A stretch of 23,234 bases of DNA from Oehlia diaphana (lineage: Eukaryota; Glomeromycota; Glomeromycetes; Glomerales; Glomeraceae). Below, in pieces: positions 10,247 through 19,138 of the stretch. The position numbers and the translations under genes were made by a program. Each line of letters opens with the position of its first letter. Position 1 is the stretch's first letter. The notes below the pieces were generated by a model that ran no database searches, was not told the DNA's origin, and worked only from the letters and a program-made list of their open reading frames with translations. The stretch is taken from NCBI GenBank assembly GCA_003833135.1, contig QZLH01000933.1, positions 18,680 to 41,913 of the forward strand, in the 5' to 3' direction.

Positions 10247-11350
10247 TATATATTTTTGGCTCCTATTTGTGAAGACATGTTCTTTCACTCTTTACGAAGT
10301 CTACGTCACTGGACTTGAATTCATTTATAGGAGAAAAAATTATTCCATGTGTAATTTTTTTTTACGTGGTAAATATGTCGAATGCTAATTCTTTGGATTT
10401 AAGTTGCATCGTAGACGTAATATACTTCGAGATCATTTACATTAAACATCAGTAATAGAGTAAGTAAAAAGGCCACATATTTTATTCGTAAAAGGGGGAA
10501 ATTTGCTACTTCATCTATTTATACTGTCAATAATACATTTTTCCTGTGAGATAGGAATAATTTTGTTTTTGTTAACATTCTTTTAATATATGGCAAGGAC
10601 GGATAATCGCATACTGTTTGTCATTGAAGTCAAAAAATATCAGACCTCCTGAAGAAGATAATATCCTAGGATCATTCCGCCGAAGTAAATATTCTATATC
10701 CTTTCAGGTCAACTATCGTTACTATCCATTATAACATTTTTTGTATTTACCGATTATCTTTAAAATATTAGAAATAGTTCAATACAAGATTATGAATTTT
10801 GTATGGCTCTTGTTGAAAAAGAAACTGATATTTTGTTCTGATGACTGTGGTTCGCTGAAGTATCTATCGTAAGATTCATAGAGACAACAGACAAAAGTGA
10901 TTACATCGAAATTATTGATGGAGGGAGATTTGCTCCTACGTGGGTAGGTATTAAGATGTTACCAGGTGTGGCACGGCCTTTTCTTTTTATATTTTTTACT
11001 TGAGATAATTATCTCAGCTTCAATAAAAGGTGTATTATTACGATTTCCAACTTTTTTCGTATTAATTAGATATTTTGTGAGTCCATAATCACATAACTAT
11101 AAAGACATATATCATAATAGCGATATAGACATTGCATCGTATAAAAGGACCAAAACCACGCAATCATTTTTTCGTTTAAGGAAAGCCCTTTGGATATTTA
11201 GGCGAAGCCAGAGATGCGCTTTACTTGCCAATTTGTGAGATGATATAGCTAAAACAATGATAAAAAATACTAGACACTCTGCACACAAGATTAATAATCC
11301 GAATGCAAAGACTCCTCAGTGGATCGACTGCGGAGAAGAATATAAGTGGA

Positions 11351-11385
11351 AACAACGAGACCGTGAGTCACGATTGTCTTACTTC
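11351..11385. repeat. Dispersed GTGACC hairpin repeat, copy 2 (truncated)
   Basis: AACAACGAGACCGTGAGTCA then CGATTGTCTTACTTC keeps the left flank of the repeat. The internal hairpin is shortened, apparently by loss of about 9 bases compared with the copy at 11709-11752. Confidence 0.45.
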
Positions 11386-11708
11386 AAGTAATCTAATTGA
11401 AACAGATATGGAGATAACGTTAACAAACAGGATTATCGGATGTGTAATTTTTTATTCAGTCATAGACTGCCCAAAGGGCACATGTTTAGCCACTTGATGG
11501 TATAACTAATAATAAAAACGCATATCAAAACTTTAAAATTGAGTTAAAACATTTTCTTTATTAATAGTGTGGTCGTGTGAATACTCGATCTGAATTGTAC
11601 TATAAAGTGTAATAAATACGTTTTAACCCTATACATTTTTTTAAAAATAGACTATAATAATATTTCGAATACACAATATGATATGATCAGTGGACAATCC
11701 ATAAAAAT

Positions 11709-11752
11709 GCCCAACTACGAGACCGTGACCCAAAGGTCACACTTGGCTTATA
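11709..11752. repeat. Dispersed GTGACC hairpin repeat, copy 3 (best conserved)
   Basis: This copy has a left flank GCCCAACTACGAGACC, a hairpin GTGACC-CAAA-GGTCAC, then ACTTGGCTTATATC. The six-base arms pair perfectly. Together with copies 1, 2 and 4 it defines the family. Confidence 0.6.
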
Positions 11753-11827
11753 TCAATAAGTAAAATTGCTGGGAACAATCACTTCGCTAACTATGTTCAG
11801 TTCATTTACAATGTTCATTTGGGATGT

Positions 11828-12148
11828 TCATTTGGAATCGTTGGTATTCATTCTGACCTGGAACGCCACATATTCGATATTCTCTGAACTCAACTTCGAA
11901 ATAGATGATGCCGTAAATGTTTTAATTCGTTTGATGTATTCTATCCGCTGATCTTTGTCATCGGTGATGCAGAAAAAAAGGTCATAAATCTTCCGAGCTC
12001 TTTCTATTTTCTTTCGGACTGCAGCTTTGGAAACCTACTTGGGGAGTTGATCTTTAACTTCATTATTAATCTTCTTCCAAGCCTCATGCTCTTCTAGGTG
12101 TTTATACTGGACGAGACGTTTTTCTAGTTCCTCTCCGAAGATATCCAT
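11828..12148 (-). pseudogene. C-terminal half of a RING-like family protein, in-frame TAG
   Basis: From ATG at 12148 the frame reads MDIFGEELEKRLVQYKHLEE, then HEAWKKINNEVKDQLPK, and meets TAG at codon 38 (12037-12035). It continues in the same frame with VSKAAVRKKIERARKIYDLF, then IKRIKTFTASSISKLSSENI, to TGA at 11830-11828. The KIYDLF and SISKLS motifs characterise the C-terminus of a Rhizophagus-expanded family whose N-terminus carries a RING-like domain. The matching N-terminal half lies at 13804-14495 on the same strand, beyond the HNH gene. The ATG is therefore probably an internal methionine. The strong protein signal after a single stop points to recent inactivation, or less likely to readthrough. 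Confidence 0.6.
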
Positions 12149-12250
12149 CAAGTTAATTCAGGACCATGCAAATTTTTATTTTTTATTGATCTCCCATGCT
12201 TTGTGATCCAATTTAAAAAGTAAATATAATGATAAATAACATACATCATT

Positions 12251-13261
12251 ATGGAAGTTTGGTTACCAGTAGCAACTGCTTCTAACATACTAGTTTCCAA
12301 TCTTGGACGCATCAAGAACCAAAAAGGTATGATATTTAAACAAAATCCCAATAAAAGAAGCGGTTACATACGAATGGGATTAAAAATTAATAATGTTTAT
12401 AAAAATGTCGCTGTTCATAGTTTAGTTGCACGAGCATTTATTCCTAATCCAGAGAATAAGCCCCATGTTAATCATATCAATGGTATTAAACATGATAATC
12501 GGGTTGTTAATTTAGAATGGGTAACTCCTAAAGAGAATGCTGAACGCAGGGTACACCCAAATCCTAGTCGTAATACTAGACGAATTGTACAAAAGACATT
12601 GGATGGAAATGTTGTTCAGATTTGGGATTCTATTAAATTCGCAAGTAATACACTTAACATCGCAGTATGTTGCATTTCAGAATGTTGTAGCGGGAAACAA
12701 AAAACCGCTGGTGGCTGGTGCTGGATATATTATGAAGATCATGTAGAACCCAATCACAATGAGAAATGGAGAGATATAGAGCTTGATTCACTAAAATTCA
12801 GAGTTTCATCTTTCGGAAGAATTCAGTTAACATATGGCATGATCACTCAAGGTTCGTTACAAATAGGTTATCGAAAAATCACTCGAAAAACAAAAGGATA
12901 TCTTGTTCATCGCTTGGTGGCATTAGCATTTTGTCCCAAAGAAGAAGGAAAAGAATTTGTAAATCACATTGATGGCGACTCTACTAATAATAATGCGTCC
13001 AATCTAGAATGGTGCACACAGAAAGAAAATATGCAACACGCCGTACGTCTTGGGCTTCTTAACTTCAAAGATAGCAATAGATACCAACGTCCTATTAGGC
13101 AGATTTTTGATGACGGTTCTACTCGAGAATTTCTATCCATAGCTGAAGCACAACGTACAACTGGAATTAGCCAGGCAAATATCAGTGTAGTATGTCGAGG
13201 ACTCAGAACGTATGCTGGAGGATATCGTTGGGAGTATGTGAAATGCAATGACACACGATAA
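12251..13261 (+). CDS. Double-module NUMOD4-HNH-NUMOD1 endonuclease
   Basis: An intact intronless 336-codon gene starting at ATG 12251. It contains two copies of one architecture. Module 1: NUMOD4-like EVWLPVA...VSNLGRIKN (residues 2-24), HNH core [12 protein letters not shown]...NLEW (72-90, then KEN 94-96), NUMOD1-like helix-turn-helix [10 protein letters not shown]...AGGWCWIY (111-160). Module 2: EKWRDIE...VSSFGRIQ (171-192), HNH core [12 protein letters not shown]...NLEW (236-254, KEN 258-260), and [20 protein letters not shown]...AGGYRWEY (283-329). The H, N and N residues expected of HNH enzymes are present in both cores. Such proteins are homing-type nucleases known from phages, giant viruses and some eukaryote genomes; horizontal acquisition is an inference. 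It is convergent with a dead nuclease fragment and divergent from a RING-family half-gene. Domain assignment is firm; activity is not shown. Confidence 0.9.
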   Translation: MEVWLPVATASNILVSNLGRIKNQKGMIFKQNPNKRSGYIRMGLKINNVYKNVAVHSLVARAFIPNPENKPHVNHINGIKHDNRVVNLEWVTPKENAERRVHPNPSRNTRRIVQKTLDGNVVQIWDSIKFASNTLNIAVCCISECCSGKQKTAGGWCWIYYEDHVEPNHNEKWRDIELDSLKFRVSSFGRIQLTYGMITQGSLQIGYRKITRKTKGYLVHRLVALAFCPKEEGKEFVNHIDGDSTNNNASNLEWCTQKENMQHAVRLGLLNFKDSNRYQRPIRQIFDDGSTREFLSIAEAQRTTGISQANISVVCRGLRTYAGGYRWEYVKCNDTR

Positions 13262-13357
13262 ACGTTAAATTGTTCGATTCATAATTTGTTACAATAGAGT
13301 TAATTTCACGCAAAAATACAAAGTTGAAAAACTTTATTATATTTTTTTTCTTATGAT

Positions 13358-13824
13358 TATATCCCCCCAATTATTTCGTACTTAGGTTTCATACTAATTT
13401 TTTATTCGTGCCTCCTCTGCAATACGAAAAGCCGTATGAAGTATAGTTGAAACGTACTCATTGCGCATGGACTCCAAGCTTGTCATCACCAATGTCCCAT
13501 AACTCTGAAGTCGTAACTTATTATCCGCAAAACACAGCTCAAAATGCTTTTTGTCGTCTTGAATTTCGTGGTTTATACTCTAAAAAGTGGAATGATTTCT
13601 GTACCCTCAGAGGTGAGACCATATTTCGCTAATACATTACCCAAGCTTGTATACGATGAGAACGACTTCAACTTTTTCTATTTACACTCCTTGGCAAAGT
13701 GCAAGTCTTGTTGCAGGTTCTCCTTTCATACCATAATCTCGAAAATCTTGCTTAATCGTCTTGAGAAAGTTCCAGCCATAAACCTTTTCATTGCGAATAA
13801 TTTTATTATCACTTCGAAACGAGC
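13358..13824 (-). pseudogene. Frameshifted, truncated Crinkler-type nuclease fragment
   Basis: Four consecutive protein-like blocks lie on the minus strand in changing frames: KVYGWNFLKTIKQDFRDYGM then KGEPATRLALCQGV (about 13785-13685); KKLKSFSSYTSLGNVLAKYG then LTSEGTEIIPLF (13678-13580); IQDDKKHFELCFADNKLRLQ through MRNEYVSTILHTAFRIAEEA (about 13565-13400); and MKPKYEIIGG (about 13391-13362). Their order matches, from memory, a Rhizophagus effector-like family in which this region precedes a PD-(D/E)xK nuclease core. The core itself is missing: the fragment stops about 100 bp before the end of the convergent HNH gene. A related fragment holding the missing core lies at 9640-9985. Each block is interrupted by a stop or indel, so it is a pseudogene. 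Confidence 0.6.
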
Positions 13825-14495
13825 ATCCTCTTCTAGATTCTTGGCATTACAAATTTGAAAATATAAATCAAAGAACATATTCTTCCCATTCTCTAGTTTG
13901 GAAGCCCTTTCGAGAGCTTCTCTCTCCTTAAAGTCAGAAGTCCGGGGGGAAACAGTGCTCATCTCCCGAACAAGCCTCTTAAGCATACGAGAATCCTCGT
14001 TCTTGACTGGTTTCTTAACCCTTTTACTGGGGTTATTCACGGAGGTAGAATTATTCTTTCGCTTTCTACTGGAGGGTGTGGGCTGATTTATAGCTCGAGT
14101 TACTATTTCCTCTTCATTCGAGCCCCTATCTTGTTTAACAGGTAAAGGATTTAGGCTAAGACCACTGCCTAACATACTCGTTATAGTCGAAGTTCCGCTT
14201 GATTGCGATGAATCATAATCTCGTCTAGTATCCACTGCTTCGGTCTCGATTGTCTTTCCACATCCGGGGAAAGAACATACACTTGCTGCATTGTTCAATA
14301 TCTTGTTCTCAATACAAAGTCTATGATATGTATGTCACAAGAGAGCGTTGTGAACGGTCTGAGATTTAGTGAAAGAATCTCGTTATTGCACTCTGAACAT
14401 GGGCCCAGTTCAGGTATTTTCATATCTTTGACAAGGTCGTCTCCAAGACTTTTCAAGATATTGTATGCAAGTATTTTAAGATTATTGGGAGCCAT
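13804..14495 (-). pseudogene. N-terminal half of a RING-like family protein, frameshifted
   Basis: ATG at 14495 begins MAPNNLKILAYNILKSLGDD. A RING-like zinc module follows: GPCSECNNEI, then LSC, and after a one-base frame break near 14330 HTYHRLCIENKI and VCSFPGC (C-x2-C ... C-x-H-x2-H-x2-C ... C-x4-C). Next come a Ser-rich linker, a basic nuclear-localisation-like stretch (RKRKNNSTSVNNPSKRVKK), EDSRMLKRLVREMST and FFDLYFQICNAKNLEEDARF. After EVII (near 13804) the sequence turns into the nuclease fragment. The expected continuation (FGEELEKRL onward) is found 1.65 kb away at 12148-11828. Both the frameshift and the split make it a pseudogene. A longer N-terminus, open upstream to 14561 without ATG, cannot be excluded. 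Confidence 0.6.
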
Positions 14496-14618
14496 AGTGA
14501 TCCACCGGTACAAAGAATAAAAATCCAGTTTTTTTATAGCAATAAAGAATTCCGCAGTCACCAGATCATCATCCTCTATTGCGTAATCCTTTCGTCATTT
14601 CGTTAATCTTTCTCCTTG

Positions 14619-14770
14619 CAAATCACCATGATTGGCATACATAACATAACGGATAAATTATTTCATCTCAGAATACGGTAATACCATTAGTTTATGGAAT
14701 TATAAATCACCATGGTTAGCACAAATAACGGTAAATTTTTTCGGATATACAATAGTACCATAGTTTATTC
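14619..14770. repeat. Two diverged tandem copies, about 80 bp each
   Basis: Copy 1 begins AAATCACCATGATTGGCATA at 14619; copy 2 begins AAATCACCATGGTTAGCACA at 14704. Both continue through ATAACGG, AAATT(A/T)TTTC, ATAC, (A/G)TAATACCAT or AGTACCAT, and AGTTTAT. Indels shorten the second copy. Confidence 0.6.
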
Positions 14771-14839
14771 GGCACCTTTGTTTATTCATGTACTTTTAAG
14801 TGATCTAGATATGAAAGGAGTTTCTTAGTATAAGAGATG

Positions 14840-14884
14840 TCTAACAACGAGATCGTGACCTAAGGTCACAGTCAGCTTATTTCA
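14840..14884. repeat. Dispersed GTGACC hairpin repeat, copy 4
   Basis: The sequence is CTAACAACGAGATC, then hairpin GTGACC-TAA-GGTCAC, then AGTCAGCTTATTTC. It matches copy 3 in both flanks and in the arms. Confidence 0.6.
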
Positions 14885-15904
14885 GAAAAACTAGCATGCC
14901 TCACATAATACAATACTAATTTCCGGTACCACTGTGCTTTAATAAAAAAGTGCAAGATTGTTATCGGGCGCTACGAGCTATATTTTGCTTTTTATTTGTA
15001 ATAGAGTTCATCAGCTCATGTCTATCCTTAATAAGCTCATTGTCATTTCACAAAACTTTTTCACGATATTACGCAACAATTGATATTCATTGTGGTGCAT
15101 AAACAGATATAAAGTGTAATTGAAAGTGATATCGCTGTATTCTCATCATTTCCATAATCTTTTCATTTGATTGCTATAGTCTATGTGCTTTACCTTAGAA
15201 TCAGCATATAAACTTATACAAGTGTTAACTAAAGTTGTTGGACAGATACAATAAGTTCTGTTCATATATTCAGTCGATGAGTAAGAAATGAGAAAATAAT
15301 GTTTCAATTTTTTTGTCGCACAAATTTCAGTAATATGTCAACATTCGAAATATTACAAAATAGAATACAACTAAGTGATCCTTTCTATACATAGTTATAT
15401 TGTTTATAATCTATATCCTGTGCGAGTATAAAAAGACCAATCATTCACGGGCACGTTAATTGTCGCACCAAAATGATCATCATTCCAATATCGCTGAAAT
15501 ATTTTTAATATTTTTGTTCTACCATTTCGTTCAGTAGACTGGAATTTTAACTTTCTTGTCATCTATTCTCTGAAGACACCCTCAGACACATTTTTTCGTA
15601 TATGAAACTTAATACTGCCAGATATTGTTTTAGCTCTGTTTCTTCACCAGTGTGGAAACAAAGAAGCAAATTTAAATAAGTAAACAACGAGGATCATCTA
15701 CAACAATTTAGAAAGTAAGAAAGACTATTTACTATTTTATTTTCCATTTATTTTGTTTTCTTGTCAATATTTAACACGTAATTTACTTCATTTGGTTATT
15801 AAAAATAACTATGTTAGTTAGTTGACTTTGGGACTGCGCCACATAGGAAAGACGAGGGAAAAAAAGCGAAAAAGCCCGATATTTAAATGGTTTTTTTTTT
15901 ACAG
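14885..15904. other. Region upstream of the kinase gene
   Basis: AT-rich. No supported exon was found. It ends in an unusually strong 3' splice-site-like signal, a T11 tract followed by ACAG (15890-15904), which suggests that coding or transcribed sequence follows and that an upstream exon lies unrecognised here or was lost. Confidence 0.4.
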
Positions 15905-16043
15905 CGCAGCAGAATTTTTTGTTTGAGACATCAGATCCAAATGATTGTAATGCAAATCCAAATATTGCAAATCGCCAAATATTGACGTTAATAATGTATC
16001 TGCTGCGCAACCTCTAATTAATATGGTGAAGTTAATTTTGAAT
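15905..16043 (+). pseudogene. Possible 5' exon of the kinase gene, frameshifted
   Basis: After the strong acceptor at 15904 one frame reads QQNFLFETSDPNDCNANPNI then ANRQ, and the next frame continues NIDVNNVSAAQPLINMVK. The low-complexity Asn-rich composition differs from the surrounding noise and is typical of linker regions in these fungi. The frame change suggests a one- or two-base indel. How it would join to the kinase exon at about 16060 is unresolved. Confidence 0.35.
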
Positions 16044-16059
16044 TCATGAAATTAATCAG

Positions 16060-17517
16060 CTGCATCTCGAAGAGTGTGACACAAACAGGATAAAAATATT
16101 ATTGGATGGCGAGGTATCACAGGTAATTGATCATTATGATCCTCGAGAATTTGAGAAGCTTTCTAAGACTATCGGCTTTGGAGGTTCTGCTTCAGTTTGC
16201 ACTGCAAAATGGATGGGAACAACAACAACATATGCAATTAAAAGATTTCGCAATAGTTCTAGGGATGATATTATTAATGAGGTTTGGTTTTGTTTATGAG
16301 CATTTTTGTTTATAGATAAAATCTCACGTTATTATTTTCTAGGTTTATTTAATGGGAAAAGTTAATTGTCACCCAAATATTATTAGAATTTGTGGAGTTA
16401 CGACACTTGAAGGTAAAGATAATATTTTTTTTATGTAAATAAAAATACCGGGATAACAGTTACACAACTCAGTGACGCCATCCTAGAACCTACTAGATGA
16501 AAACTATCGTTGTTGATATCTTCTTACCATTACTGTATACAGTAATATATTAGATAAGACTCCCATGTTAAGTGCGAGTTACTGATAGTATCTGGTTTAG
16601 AAATGAAAAATCCAATATTCTCTGTCCACTATGTATAAACACTTATAAGTACTGTATTTCTTTTTTAGGCGAAACAAATTATTCGCTCATCCTCGAATAT
16701 GCGGATAGTGGAACATTAGGAGAGTATTTAAGAGAAAACGCTGCAACTTTTAGATGGGAAGATCAATTAAAATTTGCAAATGATGTCGCAAGTGCAGTTT
16801 TGTTTCTACATAATCATCAAATTATCCATGGTGATCTCGTAAGTTATTACAGAATATTATATTTGCTTCCAATTTATGTTTTTTTTTATTATTAACATAT
16901 TTTTATTTAGCATCCCGGCAATGTTTTAATACATCAACATTCGATAAAAATAGCAGATTTTGGACGTTCACGTCTACACGGATCGGTTATCAACAAAAAA
17001 GAAAAAATACATGGTGTTATTCCTTACATGGATCCAAAAATTCTTAAAGATCATTCGTGTGATTTAACCAAAAAATCTGATATATGTATTATTCTGGGAA
17101 TTAACAAGTCGTAAGTCGCCTTTTGATTTTGAAATAAAAAATAATTCCCCTTTCGAAACTATTAAAATCAAGTCGAACATCCTTGAGGGTATGAGAGAAA
17201 AACCTTCCCCAGACACAAACCATAAATTCATTGCGCTGTATGAAAGTAAGTATGGAATTATACTGTGATTTTTTATCGCAATCTAATTTTAATTGTCGTT
17301 ATTTATTTCAATAGAGTGTTGGCAACATGAACCAAATGCAAGACCAGAAATTCGCCAAGTAATTTTAGAACTTGAAGAACTCAATAATATCGAATCTTTA
17401 GTCGTACCATGTAGTTTTAGTTTTAAAGAAATCGAAACGACTGGTGAATTACATGAACCAGAAAATGAAGATGTTAACGTACCATGTTATGATTGCGACA
17501 TAAACAAATATGTTTAA
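16060..17517 (+). pseudogene. TKL-type protein kinase, five exons, disrupted in subdomain IX
   Basis: Exons: about 16060-16281, 16343-16412, 16669-16838, 16911-17245 and 17315-17517; all introns are GT-AG and phase-consistent (61, 256, 72 and 69 nt). Landmarks: glycine loop IGFGGSASV (16171-16197), VAIK-equivalent Lys in YAIKRF (16240), HPNII, catalytic loop IIHGDL/HPGNVL (HGD for HRD, 16827-16838 across intron 3), DFGRSRL (16956), and VIPYMDP of the activation segment. The frame then breaks at 17085: KKSDI is followed out of frame, and after GTA (17086) the correct reading resumes as VLFWELTSRKSPFDF and reaches the final exon (CWQHEPNARPEIRQVILELE). The missing bases correspond to Y-S-x-G, as if 11 nt were deleted. 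The start codon is not identified; an in-frame TTG exists at 16102 but no ATG. The family is firm; function is probably lost unless the gap is an assembly error. Confidence 0.8.
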
Positions 17518-18485
17518 GAAGAAATCATTGATCATGTGTAGAAAAAATGGAATCTGTGGGTACATTCGTATGAGGAGACTAGTTCGTTATATTTACACAA
17601 TCTGTATCAAATCATTCAAACTGTCTATCATAAACATGTATAATAACGAAAGAAAATTCTCTATGATGCCGTTGCGTAACATTAGACATCTATGATTCCG
17701 TTTTACTTACGCATCATGGACGAAATAACAATTAATAGAACATTTTATCGTAGTATATTTTTCACTTCGTATTATTTGTAGACATTTGTTTTTATATTTT
17801 TTGTTTATTTTTATATTATCGTAAATATATCGTGTGAATAAAACAACGGAAAAACTTCTAATATTTTGCATATTAGTTGGGACTTTTTTGTTCGATACTT
17901 GTGGAGTTACGTCTCCAATATAATCAGATTATTGTAATCTTCGGGGCAGTTGACATAAAGCATACTAAAGTAAATGGAATTTCCGTAGGTAACTAGCCAA
18001 TTAGAATTGTCATTGGTATTATTTTCGTTTGCCTAAGTACTAGCACTCACTCTGTTCATTGCAGCAAAAGATCCTATGTTGAAATTGACAACGAACAGTA
18101 TATCTCGAGAAACATAAAGAACATAAAGATATGCGATCACACAATCTTCGCATACTATATCCATTAGTTTACTATCATAACTCGTGTAATATACGTTTCT
18201 TAAAATCATTGTGTAACAAATGGAAAATCTATTCGATCATTGAAATCATGCCATAAAAAGTAAAAGACAGATCAGAAGAAAATGCTCCTTCTACATTAAC
18301 ATGTGTACTTGAAATGTATACGCTTATATAGAAATTCTTTATTTTCCACATATTTGATATCCATTACATGATAACCAAGGGATACAAAAAAGTCACACGA
18401 GACATTTTTATAGTATATGCAACATACCAAAAGTACAGGTATAACGCACTTTCTTTATTACATAGAAAAAAGAATTTTCGTATCC
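17518..18485. other. Convergent intergenic region
   Basis: This lies between the 3' end of the kinase (plus) and the 3' end of the coiled-coil gene (minus). AATAAA-like stretches occur (for example near 17838), compatible with 3' processing. No gene was supported. Confidence 0.4.
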
Positions 18486-19138
18486 TTATTCCTCCTTTTC
18501 ACGTACAGATACGTTCGTTAGGTGAGTTTGAGTATAGAGATGGTTTTTATATCCCTTTGAAGTTATGTATTTGTTGCAATATTCGCAATAAACGTGCGTA
18601 TTTTGTCCAGGAGTATCAGAGGTGGACTTCGATGATTATGCTTGCTATCCGTACTTTTTTTAGGATCAATCGGAACAATTACGCATTCGTCTGTACATGA
18701 GTCTGACTCTTGACCTTCTTCATCATTGGGAAAGTTTTCGTCTGCCACTAATACTTCCTTAGAAACACTAGCTTCAGTTACGTTAGAGCCAACTTCTTTT
18801 TCGTTGCCACCAAGCCCATCTTCGTCGGAGTTCATCATACCCAATATATCTTTCACTTCTTGTGTAATCAAGTTCAGCTTTTGGTAATCATCGGAGGTTT
18901 GTGATTCACTTTCTTTTACGAAATTATCAAGCCGTTTCTGCAACTCCACGTTTCTAAATGAGAGCTCCCTATTCTTTTTTTCAAGTTCCGTACACCTACG
19001 TTTAAAACTTTCTTTTTCTTGAGTTATCTCATGTAATCGTTTCTTAATAATTTCTATATCCTTTCCCAAAGTTTCAAGCAGTCCTTTTTTTTCGGAGGAA
19101 GACATAACGTTATTACAGTCTGTGTTATCTGTCATCAT
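18486..19138 (-). CDS. Coiled-coil protein with C-terminal C2H2 (U1-like) zinc finger
   Basis: Exon 1 (19138-18683, 152 codons) starts MMTDNTDCNNVMSSSEKKGL. Residues about 15-80 are a heptad-rich coiled coil (KKRLHEITQEKESFKRRC, ELEKKNRELSFRNVELQKRL), followed by an acidic Ser/Glu-rich region (about 95-150). Read without splicing, the frame ends 39 codons later in unremarkable sequence. An intron at 18682-18627 (GTAATT...CGAAG, 56 nt, phase 0) instead joins exon 2 (18626-18486), which encodes TSDTPGQNTHVYCEYCNKYI then TSKGYKNHLYTQTHL. The spacing C-x2-C-x11-H-x5-H fits a matrin/U1-type zinc finger. The predicted protein is 198 residues. The finger is convincing; the weak acceptor leaves open a frameshift instead of an intron. 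A nucleic-acid-binding role is inferred. No specific family was recognised. Confidence 0.65.

Larger units (their letters stand above)
10247..11827. other. Gene-poor stretch with two hairpin-repeat copies
   Basis: Only short open frames are present. Around 10850-10990 both strands stay open for about 40 codons, but no motif or splice partner supports a gene. A 64-codon plus-strand frame at 11303-11497 overlaps a GTGACC-repeat copy and is not considered real. Confidence 0.4.

Noticed and set aside
10850..10990. Possible exon on either strand (plus: IIDGGRFAPTWVG; minus: SYDRYFSEPQSS)
   Set aside because: Both strands are open for about 40 codons and neither gives a known motif or a convincing splice partner.
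13447..13858. Plus-strand frames of 61 and 104 codons
   Set aside because: They are antisense shadows of the Crinkler-type nuclease fragment.
15783..16010. 75-codon minus-strand frame
   Set aside because: The plus strand here has a strong acceptor and Asn-rich coding-like sequence; the minus frame has no motif.
18368..18700. 110-codon plus-strand frame
   Set aside because: It is antisense to the zinc-finger exon and intron of the coiled-coil gene.
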